From the NCBI GenBank assembly GCA_016934715.1, contig JAFGSI010000004.1:62001-126000 (forward strand): a DNA stretch of 64,000 nt. Direction: 5' to 3'. Made by a program: the position numbers and the translations under genes. Shown here one piece after another: positions 45,942-54,746 of this stretch (position 1 is the first letter of the stretch; each line of letters opens with the position of its first letter). This DNA comes from Anaerolineales bacterium (GTDB lineage: Bacteria > Chloroflexota > Anaerolineae > Anaerolineales > Villigracilaceae). A model generated the notes under the pieces. The model made no database searches and was not told where the DNA came from. It saw only the letters and a program-made list of their open reading frames with translations.

Positions 45942-46604
45942 ATGAAAATCCTCCAACCCATCCTCGCCTGGCTCGTGACCCTGCTGCTGCCCGTCTCGCT
46001 GGTCTTCCTGGCAGTGCGCCTGCTGCTCACCCCGACCTTCCTGTACATCGAATACAGCCTGCCGGGCTTTCCCCCCGACGAGTACGGCTTCACCACCGAA
46101 GACCGCCTGCAGATTGCCCCGCTGGCCCTGGAATACCTGCTCAACGACTCCGGCATCACTTTCCTGGGAGACCTGGAATTCCCGGACGGGGGCGAGCTGT
46201 TCAACCAGCGCGAGCTGAGTCACATGCTCGACGTCAAGAACGTGGTCAAGCCGGTGCTGCTGGTCGGGCACCTGGTCTGGGGGGTGGTGGCCGGCCTGGG
46301 TCTGTGGGCCTTCTTTGGCGGCTGGTGGCCCGGGTACGTGGGCGCCGTCCGGCGCGGCGGCTGGCTGACGGTCGGGTTGGTGGCGGTCCTCGCCCTCGCC
46401 GCGGCGGTCAGTTTCTGGCAGTTCTTCACCTTCTTCCACAGCCTGTTCTTCGAAGGCGATTCCTGGCTCTTCCTGTATTCGGATACGCTCATCCGGCTCT
46501 TCCCGCTGCGCTTCTGGCGGGACGCCTTCCTCGCCGTCGGCCTGACCAGCCTGGGCAGCGGCCTGGCGTTGGGGCTCTGGCTGCGGCCCCCGAAGGAGGA
46601 ATGA
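45942..46604 (+). CDS. DUF1461 (TIGR01906) integral membrane protein
   Basis: 220 residues. Four membrane segments and a large extracytoplasmic loop after the first, containing YGFTTEDRLQIAPLALEYLL and FNQRELSHMLDVKNVV, the signature of TIGR01906/DUF1461. HSLFFEGDSWLF before the last helices is also typical. Function is not known. It sits directly after the spermidine-synthase-like gene in the same direction. Confidence 0.85.
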   Translation: MKILQPILAWLVTLLLPVSLVFLAVRLLLTPTFLYIEYSLPGFPPDEYGFTTEDRLQIAPLALEYLLNDSGITFLGDLEFPDGGELFNQRELSHMLDVKNVVKPVLLVGHLVWGVVAGLGLWAFFGGWWPGYVGAVRRGGWLTVGLVAVLALAAAVSFWQFFTFFHSLFFEGDSWLFLYSDTLIRLFPLRFWRDAFLAVGLTSLGSGLALGLWLRPPKEE

Positions 46605-46819
46605 GATCGCCTGCTCCACCTTCCCGCTGAAGCACGGCTCGATCCTGCTTGCCGGTCACAATCGGGATGATCAGGTGGAAGTCCCCGGACTGGTGCTGGC
46701 CAACAAGGCTGGCATCCGATCTTCGTGCAAACCATTGTCCGCGGCATCCGGACCTGCCGGGCCCGGCGACAGGAGGCCAAATCTGAAACAGGGTGTTATG
46801 ACTCTATATCGCCGGGCGT

Positions 46820-46847
46820 TTGACGAACCCTCGCGGCGGTGTATAAT
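46820..46847 (+). promoter_or_regulatory. Promoter of the fabG-asp23-nusB-tatAC operon
   Basis: TTGACG (46820-46825), a 16-base spacer and a perfect TATAAT (46842-46847). The leader is about 14 bases and contains AGGAG (46857-46861) seven bases from the ATG. The remaining 215 bases back to the DUF1461 gene show nothing else. Confidence 0.8.
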
Positions 46848-46867
46848 ACCCTTTCTAGGAGTGCATC

Positions 46868-47623
46868 ATGTCTGACTTCCTATCGTTGCAAGACCGGGTG
46901 GCGGTCGTCACCGGAGGTGCCCAGGGCATCGGCCGGGCGATCGCCGAAAGGCTGGCCCGCCAGGGCGCGACCGTCGTCGTCGCCGATCTGCAGATCGAGA
47001 AGGCCGAGGCGGCCGCGGCCGAGATCGCGGCTGCCACCGGCCAGACGGTGACCGCCGCGGCGGTCAACGTGGCCGAGGCCGAGAGCGCCAGGGCCATGCT
47101 CGACGGCCTGGTCGAGAAGTACGGCCGGCTGGACATCCTGGTCAACAACGCCGGCATCACCCGGGACAACCTGATCATGCGTCTCAAGGAAGACGATTGG
47201 GACCTGGTCCTGGACATCAACCTGAAGGGCGCCTTCAACTGTTCCCAGGCGGCCGTGCGCACGATGATGCGCCAGCGCTACGGGCGGATCGTCAATGTAT
47301 CCTCGGTTTCAGGTGTCGTCGGCCAGGCCGGGCAGACCAATTACTCGTCTTCCAAGGCCGGCCTGATCGGCTTCAGCAAGGCCCTGGCCAAGGAGGTCGG
47401 TTCGCGCGGCATCACGGTCAACGCCGTGGCCCCGGGATTCATCGAGACCAGGCTGACCCACGAGCTGCCCCAGGAGCTCAAGGATTTCTCCATCAAGCTG
47501 ACCCCGCTGGGCCGCTTCGGCCAGCCGGAAGATATCGCCAATGCGGTGGCCTTCCTGGTCTCGGAAGAGGCTTCTTTCGTCACCGGCGTCGTCCTGCAGG
47601 TCGACGGCGGGATGGCGATGTAG
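46868..47623 (+). CDS. fabG: 3-oxoacyl-[ACP] reductase FabG (SDR)
   Basis: 251 residues. TGGAQGIG cofactor loop, NNAGITRD, the catalytic Ser in VNVSSVSGV and YSSSKAG (Tyr and Lys), and the C-terminal FVTGVVLQVDGGMAM typical of FabG. It should reduce 3-oxoacyl-ACP in fatty acid synthesis with NADPH. PHB-type acetoacetyl-CoA reduction is an alternative because no other fatty-synthesis gene is adjacent. Confidence 0.93.
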   Translation: MSDFLSLQDRVAVVTGGAQGIGRAIAERLARQGATVVVADLQIEKAEAAAAEIAAATGQTVTAAAVNVAEAESARAMLDGLVEKYGRLDILVNNAGITRDNLIMRLKEDDWDLVLDINLKGAFNCSQAAVRTMMRQRYGRIVNVSSVSGVVGQAGQTNYSSSKAGLIGFSKALAKEVGSRGITVNAVAPGFIETRLTHELPQELKDFSIKLTPLGRFGQPEDIANAVAFLVSEEASFVTGVVLQVDGGMAM

Positions 47624-47639
47624 TCGTTCGGGAGCACCC

Positions 47640-48005
47640 TTGTACTGGCTCTTGATCCTCGAGGTTATCCTGTTCGTGGTCGGGGCGTGGGCCTTCGTCA
47701 CCGCCAGGGTGCCGGGGCGGCTGCTCGGCCTGGCGGAGTACCGGATCGAAGGCCCGGCCATCCGGGGCATGGGGCTGCTCCTGCTCCTGCCCCTGGTCGC
47801 CGACTTCCTGCTCGGCCGGCTGGTGCCCCTGCTGGACGAGTCCGGGGTGCTGGCCGTCATGATCGGCCAGGCCCTGTTGGCCGGGATCGTGATCTCGATC
47901 GCCGTCACGATCATCCGCCGCAACCGGCGGCGGGCGAAGGCCCCGCAGGATGCTTTCGAGAAACGGATCCTTGAAGAGGTTGAAAGGTCGAAGGAGGTAG
48001 AATGA
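47640..48005 (+). CDS. Small membrane protein with basic C-terminus
   Basis: 121 residues from a TTG at 47640 (GGAG five bases upstream). Three hydrophobic segments (about 2-20, 43-60 and 66-88), then RRNRRRAKAPQ and a charged helix. Its stop overlaps the asp23 ATG (ATGA). Position between fabG and asp23 suggests an envelope-linked protein, but no family is recognised. Confidence 0.7.
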   Translation: MYWLLILEVILFVVGAWAFVTARVPGRLLGLAEYRIEGPAIRGMGLLLLLPLVADFLLGRLVPLLDESGVLAVMIGQALLAGIVISIAVTIIRRNRRRAKAPQDAFEKRILEEVERSKEVE

Positions 48006-48349
48006 CGAACACCTATCGTTCCCCCGGCAAGACCACCCTGACCCCTGACGTGCTGCTGACGATCGCCCGCATGGCGGCCCTCGGCGTGGAAGGCGTCCAG
48101 GAGATGGCCCCCGCCAGGGGCGGCGGCCGGCACATGATCGGGCGTGCCCAGGACGGGGTCCGGATCGCCGTCGAGGATAACCAGGTCTCGGTCGAGTTGT
48201 TCCTGGTGCTGAAGCATGACCACAACATTCGCGATGTCAGCCGGGACGTTCAGCGCCAGGTGGCGCGGGCCATCGCCGAAATGACCGGCATGGAGATTGG
48301 CCATGTCAACATTCACATTCAGGATATCGACTATCCCGAAGAGGCGTGA
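48002..48349 (+). CDS. Asp23/Gls24 family envelope stress protein
   Basis: 115 residues. LTPDVLLTIARMAALGVEGVQEM and VSVELFLVLKHDHNIRDVSRDVQRQV are the Asp23 core. These proteins lie along the inner membrane and are often encoded next to nusB in monoderm bacteria, as here. AAGGAGG ribosome site inside the preceding gene. Confidence 0.93.
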   Translation: MTNTYRSPGKTTLTPDVLLTIARMAALGVEGVQEMAPARGGGRHMIGRAQDGVRIAVEDNQVSVELFLVLKHDHNIRDVSRDVQRQVARAIAEMTGMEIGHVNIHIQDIDYPEEA

Positions 48350-48358
48350 ACCAGTTCT

Positions 48359-48799
48359 ATGAAAGCCCGGACCAGGGCGCGCGGCATCGCCCTGCAAGCA
48401 CTTTACGAAATTGACCTGGTCGACCACCCTCCGGTGGACGTTTTCACGCAGCGCCTGGAGGCGGAAGATCTGGGTGACGAACTGGCTGAGTTTGCCCGCC
48501 AGCTCCTGTTTGGGATCCTGCCGTTGCGGGAACAACTCGACCAGGTGATCGCCCGTTACGCCCCCGAATGGCCCCTCGACCAGATTGCCGCCATCGACCG
48601 CAACATCCTGCGCATGGCGGTCTGGGAGTTCGCAGTCCAGGGGGGGACGCCGGTCAAGGTGGCGATCAATGAGGCGGTCGAGCTGGCCAAGCAGTTCGGC
48701 TCCGACAGCGCGGCGCGCTTCGTCAACGGCGTGCTGGGCAGCCTGGCCCTGCACCAGAACGAGGTCGCCCAGCAGGTCCGCAAGAACCAGGCAAGCTGA
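48359..48799 (+). CDS. nusB: Transcription antitermination protein NusB
   Basis: 146 residues. ARGIALQALYEID at the N-terminus and IAAIDRNILRMAVWEF, then VAINEAVELAKQFGSDSAARFVNGVLG, are the NusB signatures. With NusE (S10) it binds BoxA RNA in rRNA antitermination. Nine bases after asp23. Confidence 0.96.
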   Translation: MKARTRARGIALQALYEIDLVDHPPVDVFTQRLEAEDLGDELAEFARQLLFGILPLREQLDQVIARYAPEWPLDQIAAIDRNILRMAVWEFAVQGGTPVKVAINEAVELAKQFGSDSAARFVNGVLGSLALHQNEVAQQVRKNQAS

Positions 48800-48804
48800 C
48801 CGGC

Positions 48805-49212
48805 ATGGAAATCTTTGGCATTGGCATCACCGAGATCCTCTTCATCCTGCTCCTGGCGCTGATCTTGCTTGGACCGCAGGATCTGCAGAAGTATGGCAGG
48901 TCCCTGGGGGAAGGGCTGCGCAAGCTGGTCAAGTCGGACACCTGGCGAACGATCACCCAGACCTCGCGTAAATTGAAAGACATCCCCACCGAGTTGATGC
49001 GCGAGGCCGGGGTGGACGAGATGCGCCGGGAAATCGAACAGACCATCGCGCCGCCGGGGATCCGCCAAGCCAGATTCGCGGCCGGGGCGCGACCGCCCGG
49101 GCCGGCCAGCGGCCCGTGGAGCGAATCCTGGGAGGTCGATCCTGACGAGCAGCCCGCCCAGGCGCCTCCGGACGGCAAGCCATCCACTTCCCGCCAGGAA
49201 CCCTCCGGGTAG
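48805..49212 (+). CDS. Twin-arginine translocase TatA/TatB
   Basis: 135 residues. One N-terminal membrane helix (IGITEILFILLLALILLGP), then an amphipathic helix with LQKYGRSLGEGLRKLVKS, then a Pro/Glu-rich tail. GPQDL and the longer tail favour TatB-like function, but one TatA-type protein may serve both roles. It lies six bases before tatC and forms the pore or docking partner for folded exported proteins. Confidence 0.9.
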   Translation: MEIFGIGITEILFILLLALILLGPQDLQKYGRSLGEGLRKLVKSDTWRTITQTSRKLKDIPTELMREAGVDEMRREIEQTIAPPGIRQARFAAGARPPGPASGPWSESWEVDPDEQPAQAPPDGKPSTSRQEPSG

Positions 49213-49218
49213 ACCTTC

Positions 49219-50106
49219 ATGCGACCATTTTTCGGCGGCCTCTGGCGGGTCATCACCTTCCCGCTGCGCGCCCTGTGGGCGCTGATCCGCCTGCCGTTTA
49301 CGGCCGGCAGGCGCCTGTACGACTTCATGACCGCCGAGCCCGAAGACCGCCCGTTGGGTGAGGCCTTTGCCTCGGCCGTCCAGCAGCCCTCCGGCCTGTG
49401 GGAGCACATCGATGTCCTGCGCAAACACCTCTGGCGCATCCTGATCGCCATCCTGATCGGGGTGGTCCTGTGCGGCACGTTCACCGCCCAGATCCTCGAC
49501 TACCTGTCCGCGCCGATCGGCGGGATCCAGAACCTGCAGGCCATTGACCCGACCGAGACGGTCGGCGTGTTCATGAAGGTCGCCCTGTGGGGCGGGTTCT
49601 CGCTGTCGGTCCCCTACATCGCCTTCGAACTGTGGCTCTTTGCCGCCCCGGGGCTCAGCGCCCGGGCCCGGCGCGGCGGCCTGGCGGCCATCCCGCTGAC
49701 GAGCGTCTTCTTCCTGGGCGGGATGTACTTCTCCTACCGCTTCCTGCTGCCGACCGCCCTGCCGTTCCTGCTTCATTTCCTGGAGATCCCGACCATCCCG
49801 CGGGTCTCCTCCTATATCAGTTTTGTGACCAACCTGCTCTTCTGGCTGGGGGTCGCCTTCGAGTTCCCGCTCCTGATCTACGTGCTGACCTACATGGGCC
49901 TGGTCAAACCGCGCATGCTGCTCAAGCAGTGGCGCGTGGCGATCGTGATCATCGCGGTGCTGGCGGCGGTCATCACACCCACCGTCGACCCGGTCAACAT
50001 GGCGCTGGTCATGGCGCCGATGTTCGTGCTCTACCTGGTCAGCATCGCCCTGAGTTCGGTGGCCATGGTCGGCCGGCGCCGGCGGGCCGGGTCCGGCGAA
50101 GGTTGA
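49219..50106 (+). CDS. tatC: Sec-independent protein translocase TatC
   Basis: 295 residues with six membrane helices. The N-terminal region before the first helix is long (about 70 residues) and ends in the conserved EHIDVLRKHLWRILI (usually H.(E)LR.R). FMKVALWGGFSLSVPYIAFELW, then PGLSARARR, is the TatC signature, as is LGVAFEFPLLIYVLTYMG. It is the receptor for twin-arginine signal peptides. Last gene of the operon. Confidence 0.95.
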   Translation: MRPFFGGLWRVITFPLRALWALIRLPFTAGRRLYDFMTAEPEDRPLGEAFASAVQQPSGLWEHIDVLRKHLWRILIAILIGVVLCGTFTAQILDYLSAPIGGIQNLQAIDPTETVGVFMKVALWGGFSLSVPYIAFELWLFAAPGLSARARRGGLAAIPLTSVFFLGGMYFSYRFLLPTALPFLLHFLEIPTIPRVSSYISFVTNLLFWLGVAFEFPLLIYVLTYMGLVKPRMLLKQWRVAIVIIAVLAAVITPTVDPVNMALVMAPMFVLYLVSIALSSVAMVGRRRRAGSGEG

Positions 50107-50285
50107 GCCGGCAGTGCTGGAGGCGCGATCTCTGCGGGGCGGGTTCTTGATCCGCGGCGTGCGATTCTCGAGGGGCCTGCTGCCGGGAGGCGCGACAGCC
50201 CCCCGCGTTCTTTTGGAAAAGCGCTGCAAACCCCGAACCAAGCGACCCTCCGGGCCCGTCCGCGGCGCCTTTTTCGCATGGTTCT

Positions 50286-50294
50286 TGGTAAAAT
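50286..50294 (+). promoter_or_regulatory. Extended -10 promoter of the multi-domain lipoprotein gene
   Basis: TGGTAAAAT fits TGnTAAAAT and lies 45 bases before the ATG, which has GGAGGGG as ribosome site. The 180 bases back to tatC show no gene and no clear terminator. Confidence 0.5.
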
Positions 50295-50339
50295 AGAACC
50301 TGAAGCCATCCCACCCCGAGACCCTCAACTGGAGGGGTT

Positions 50340-52799
50340 ATGAGAAACCGCCTGTTTACCAAGATCGCCGCCAGCCTGAGCCTGCTGCTCGTCTTCCTGA
50401 GCAGCTGCACATTCTCTCTGATCGACATCCCGGGTCTCTCGCCGGCCACGCCGACCTCGCCCTTCCCAATCCCGCCGACCGGCACCCCCCAGCCGATGGC
50501 TGAGATCACCTTCGACGTGACCCTGCCCCTGCCGCTCCTGCCGGGCGAGACCCTGGTCCTGAGCGTGCTGGACGAGGTCACCGGCCTGGGGCTCAACCCG
50601 GCCAACTACCCGATGTCCGGCCGCGACGCCGTTCACTACACCGTGACGGTGCCCTTTGCCCCGGGCAGCGTGGTCAAGTACCGCTACATGCGCACCGGCG
50701 GCCTGCCGGTCAGCGAGGACGATTCGGCCGACAGCGCCGTGCGCTACCGCCTGTATCATGTCACCGGGCCGGGGGCGGTCCAGGACGTGGTTTCGGGCTG
50801 GAGCGACAGCCCCTTCGCCGGTCCGACCGGGCGCATCTCGGGCCAGGTGGTTGATGCGGGCAGCGGCTCAGCGGTCCCCAATATCCTGGTGACCGCCGGC
50901 GGCCAGAGGACCCTGACCGATTCGACCGGCGCCTTCCTGCTGGAAGGCCTGCCGCCCGGCACCCACAACCTGGTGGCCTATGCCCTCGACGGCACCTACC
51001 TGACCTTCCAGCAGGGAGCCCGGGTGGAGGCCGGGCGGCGCACGCCGGTCAACGTCGCGCTGACCCACGCCACAATGGTCAACGTCATCTTCACCGTCGT
51101 CGTTCCGGCCAACACCATCACGGGCGTACCCGTGCGGCTGGCCGGCAACCTCTACGCGCTGGGCAACACCTTCGGCGACCTGGACGGTGGGATGAGCAGT
51201 GTGGCCAGCCGCATGCCGACCCTGACCCCGCTGGGCGACGGCCGTTACACCACCACCCTCAGCCTGCCGGCCGGGGCCGACATCCGTTACAAGTACACCC
51301 TCGGTGACGGTTTCTGGAACGCCGAGCACCGCGCCGACGGCGACTTCGTCGTCCGCCAGCTGATCGTCCCCCAGGGCCAGCCGACGCTGCTGGTCGAGGA
51401 TCTCGTCGAGACCTGGCAGGCCGGCAACTCGGCCCCGATCCTGTTCGAGGTCAGCGTCCCGGCCGAAACGCCGGTCGGCGACATCATCTCGATCCAGTTC
51501 AACCCTTACGGTTGGACCGAACCGGTCCCGATGTGGCCGATGGGCAACAACCGCTGGGCCTACCAGCTGTACAGCCCGCTCAACATGCTCGGGAGCTTCG
51601 AATACCGCTACTGCCGCAACGACCAGTGCGGGGTGGCTGACGATGTCGAGACCTCCGCCGGGCGGCGCGGCCGGTTGATCGCCACCTCGCTGACCGCCCA
51701 GGACCTGCAGGATACGGTCCGCGCCTGGACCTGGGTCCAGGCGCCTGCTGCGGGGCAGGTGGTTGGCGTCCCGGTGACGCCGCGCGCCCCCGGCTTCTGG
51801 GTCGGGATCGAATTCCTCGCGGACTATGACCCGACCTGGCAGGCCTGGATGACCCCGGCCCTGCAGAACGTGCGCGGCCTGAACGCCAACATGGTCGTGC
51901 TGGCTCCCTCGTGGACCGTCAGCCGGACGGCGCCCTTCACCTTTGCCCCGCTGCCCGGGAACGACCCGCTGTGGGCCGACACGCGCGAAACGGTCTCGCG
52001 CGCCCGGGCCCTCAACCTCAACGTGGCGCTCTTCCCGCAGCCCAACCTGCCGGCGGAGGCCGCCAACTGGTGGGCCACGGCCCCCCGCGATCCCGTCTGG
52101 TGGGAGACCTGGTTCGAGCGCTACCAGGCCTTTGTCCTGTATCACGCCGACCTGGCGACCGGCGCCGACGCCCAGGTCCTGATCCTGGGTGGTGATTGGC
52201 TGGCCCCGGCCCTGCCGGGTGGCCTGGTGGGCGGGGCCGCCTCAGGGGTCCCGGCCGACGCGGCGACGCGCTGGAGCAACCTCCTGATTGCCCTGCGCAG
52301 CCGCTTCGGGGGGCAGGTCTACTGGGCGGTGTCGTACCCCGGCGGGCTGGGGAGCGCCCCGGCCTTCCTGTCCGGCCTGGACGGAGTCTACGTGCTGTGG
52401 AACGCCCCCCTGGGGGCCAGCGCCGATGTGGTCAGCATGCAGGCCGAGGCCGGGCGCCTGATGGATGGCGACCTGCTGCCTTTCGCCGTGGCGCTGCAGA
52501 AGCCGCTGATCATCGCCGTGGCGGTTCCCTCGGCCAGCGGGGCGACCCAGGCCGGCCTGCCGGAGGCGGTGCTCTTCACCCCCGGCAGCACAGGCGCGGC
52601 GGTCGACCTGCAGGTCCAGCTGGATATGTACCAGGCCCTGCTGGGAGCGGTCAACGAGCGTCCCTGGCTGGGAGGCTTCGTCAGCCGCGGTTACTACCCG
52701 CCGGCGGTCCTGCAGGACGCCTCGGCCTCGATCCACGGCAAGCTGGCCGCCGACGTGCTGTGGTACTGGTACCCGCGCCTGCAGGGGCTGACGCCTTAA
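50340..52799 (+). CDS. Secreted multi-domain lipoprotein with C-terminal GH113-like barrel
   Basis: 819 residues. The signal ends in a lipobox, VFLSSC, so the protein is anchored outside the membrane. After a Pro/Thr linker come three or four beta-sandwich units that look like starch-binding (CBM20-like) domains, with repeated (I/V)KYRY-type strands, and a carboxypeptidase-regulatory-like domain (GRISGQVVDAGSGSAVPNILVTAG) near residues 160-235. Residues about 480-815 resemble a GH113-type TIM barrel (PGFWVGIEFLADYDPTW, NMVVLAPSWT, VLILGGDWLAPA, WLGGFVSRGYYPP). A polysaccharide-binding, perhaps mannan-degrading, surface enzyme is suggested; catalytic residues were not confirmed. Confidence 0.8.
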   Translation: MRNRLFTKIAASLSLLLVFLSSCTFSLIDIPGLSPATPTSPFPIPPTGTPQPMAEITFDVTLPLPLLPGETLVLSVLDEVTGLGLNPANYPMSGRDAVHYTVTVPFAPGSVVKYRYMRTGGLPVSEDDSADSAVRYRLYHVTGPGAVQDVVSGWSDSPFAGPTGRISGQVVDAGSGSAVPNILVTAGGQRTLTDSTGAFLLEGLPPGTHNLVAYALDGTYLTFQQGARVEAGRRTPVNVALTHATMVNVIFTVVVPANTITGVPVRLAGNLYALGNTFGDLDGGMSSVASRMPTLTPLGDGRYTTTLSLPAGADIRYKYTLGDGFWNAEHRADGDFVVRQLIVPQGQPTLLVEDLVETWQAGNSAPILFEVSVPAETPVGDIISIQFNPYGWTEPVPMWPMGNNRWAYQLYSPLNMLGSFEYRYCRNDQCGVADDVETSAGRRGRLIATSLTAQDLQDTVRAWTWVQAPAAGQVVGVPVTPRAPGFWVGIEFLADYDPTWQAWMTPALQNVRGLNANMVVLAPSWTVSRTAPFTFAPLPGNDPLWADTRETVSRARALNLNVALFPQPNLPAEAANWWATAPRDPVWWETWFERYQAFVLYHADLATGADAQVLILGGDWLAPALPGGLVGGAASGVPADAATRWSNLLIALRSRFGGQVYWAVSYPGGLGSAPAFLSGLDGVYVLWNAPLGASADVVSMQAEAGRLMDGDLLPFAVALQKPLIIAVAVPSASGATQAGLPEAVLFTPGSTGAAVDLQVQLDMYQALLGAVNERPWLGGFVSRGYYPPAVLQDASASIHGKLAADVLWYWYPRLQGLTP

Positions 52800-52846
52800 A
52801 AATAGACCTTGACCGCTGGAGGAATTCGGCACCGATTTCGCTGCTG

Positions 52847-52877
52847 GCCAGTGACCTTCTCAGGTCACTGGCTTTTT
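52847..52877 (+). terminator. Intrinsic terminator of the lipoprotein gene
   Basis: Ten-base perfect stem GCCAGTGACC/GGTCACTGGC around TTCTCA, followed by TTTTT. The 196 bases from here to the convergent kinase stop contain nothing recognisable. Confidence 0.92.
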
Positions 52878-53073
52878 GAATCGTTTTCATCGAGATCTGT
52901 GGGGGCTGGTGGTCTGGTGTCCTGAACCGTCAACGGTCCCGGCTTCTTGACCGGCAGTCAAACCTTTTCAGGCACGCTCGAAAGAGACGCGGCTTTTCCG
53001 AAGCGAAGGACGGCCGCTGGAATTTCCTGGGGCCGTCCTGGTCGGTCGATCCTTGCAGAGTTCTTGCGCTCCC

Positions 53074-54690
53074 TTAGCGCCTGCCGTAACAGGTTTCGAA
53101 GGATCCTGCCGGATCCCAGTAATCCCACGTACCTTCGAAAGCGATCGTTTCCCGCAGCAGAAGAACGCCATCGATCCAGACGGTGACCGTCCATTCCCCG
53201 GAGCGCAGCCCCATCGGCTCGGTCAGGGAGATCTCCTCGGTCCCCGAGGACGGATGGGGCCAGGTGCATTCGTAGCGCACCCATTCCATCCCGGCATAGG
53301 TCCAGACGCGCACGTAGCTGGCGCCGGCGGGAATATTCTGATAATTCCACCGAACATGGACCGCGGTGGTCCGTTCCGGGAAGGACGATCGGGCGTTGCT
53401 CCCAGTGCAGGGCACCAGGCAGGCCTCGAAACCGTGCATGCGGGCGATGCGCTCGCTGGTCGGCGAGGGCGCAATCCGGGTCAGTTCAGCCTGGAGGGTC
53501 TGGGCAGCCTGGGTATAGACCGATCCGGAATCCGGCTGCGGTGTATTCGCCGGGTGGATCTCGGTCGGGCGGACAGTGGGCGCGGATCCGGTCTCCGGTG
53601 AGGCCAGGGATCTCAGGCCGAAGACCATCCCGATGCAGAGCAGGATCCCCACGACCACCGCCCCGCCGGCGAGCATGAACGCTCCGCCGGGAAGCGATTG
53701 CTTCGATTGGGGTCCAGCAGAAGGCCCCTCTCCAGAGGGCGAAACCGGTCCCTGGCGGGTCTGGGCCTGCGGGCGCGTCGCCCGGGTTTCATCCTGGAGT
53801 ACAGTGGCCAGGGTCTCGGGTGCCTGCCCCGCGAGTGACCCGGGAAGGTCCTTCTGCGGGACCTCGACCAGGAGGGTTTGCAGGGCCCCGGCGAAGGTAC
53901 CCATGTCGGCATAGCGGTCCTCGATGTTCTTGGTCAACGCCTTGAGCAGGACCTTTTCAACCCTTTCGGGAAGGTCAGGAACATAGCGCCTGGGAGACGG
54001 GAGGGGCTCGGTGGCCTGTTTGAGCAGGATCGCCGCTGGCGTATCGGCCATGTAGGGCTTGCGGCCGGTGACCAGTTCGTAGAAGACCACCCCCAGCGAG
54101 TAGATATCCGACTGGGGGACCGCCTGCCCGGTCCACTGCTCGGGCGCCATGTACTCGGGCGTCCCCACCCCGACCCCGGTGCCGGTCACGGCGGTTGTTT
54201 CTTCGACCTGCAGGATCTTGGCGATCCCGAAGTCGCTCAACAGCGGCTCCCCGCCTTCGGTCACCAGGATGTTGGAGGGCTTGACGTCCCGATGGACGAT
54301 CCCCTGGGCATGGGCGTATCTCAGGGCGTGGGCTATGGGCAGGAGCAGCCGGGCGGCCTCCCCCCAGGCAAGCGGCTTGGGGATCCTCTTCAGGGTGCCC
54401 CCGGGCAGATAATCCATCACCAGGAACGGCGTGCCGTCCTGCTCCCCAAAATCATGAACATGGAGTATGTTGGGATGGGTCAGCCGGGCCAGGACCCTGG
54501 CCTCGACCGTGAAGCGCTTCAGGATCTGTCCCAGCACAGCCGGGCCGAACAGGTCGGTGCGGATCACCTTGACAGCTACATCCCGCTCCAGGCGCGTGTC
54601 GTAGGCCCTGTAGACGGTGGCCATTCCCCCCTCGCCCAGCTGCTCAAGGATGTGGTAGCGTCCCAGGGAGTGGCCGATCCGGTCGGGCAT
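53074..54690 (-). CDS. Membrane serine/threonine protein kinase (PknB type)
   Basis: 538 residues. Kinase domain at 1-280: LGEGGMATVYRA, Lys41 in VAVKVI, HRDVKPSN, DFGIAK and PEYMAPEQW, all active-type residues. A membrane helix lies at about 342-362 (FMLAGGAVVVGILLCIGMVFGL). Outside it is a Pro/Thr linker and a beta-rich domain with four cysteines (CLVPC and later CTWPHP, CYGRR). No PASTA repeats, so the sensed signal differs from classic PknB. The kinase is convergent with the lipoprotein gene and downstream of dedA. Confidence 0.93.
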   Translation of the reverse strand: MPDRIGHSLGRYHILEQLGEGGMATVYRAYDTRLERDVAVKVIRTDLFGPAVLGQILKRFTVEARVLARLTHPNILHVHDFGEQDGTPFLVMDYLPGGTLKRIPKPLAWGEAARLLLPIAHALRYAHAQGIVHRDVKPSNILVTEGGEPLLSDFGIAKILQVEETTAVTGTGVGVGTPEYMAPEQWTGQAVPQSDIYSLGVVFYELVTGRKPYMADTPAAILLKQATEPLPSPRRYVPDLPERVEKVLLKALTKNIEDRYADMGTFAGALQTLLVEVPQKDLPGSLAGQAPETLATVLQDETRATRPQAQTRQGPVSPSGEGPSAGPQSKQSLPGGAFMLAGGAVVVGILLCIGMVFGLRSLASPETGSAPTVRPTEIHPANTPQPDSGSVYTQAAQTLQAELTRIAPSPTSERIARMHGFEACLVPCTGSNARSSFPERTTAVHVRWNYQNIPAGASYVRVWTYAGMEWVRYECTWPHPSSGTEEISLTEPMGLRSGEWTVTVWIDGVLLLRETIAFEGTWDYWDPAGSFETCYGRR

Positions 54691-54746
54691 GCTTTTTGGG
54701 TTCCCTTTCTCTCCTGGCGCTGGCCGGGCTCAGGGCCCCGGCTTGT

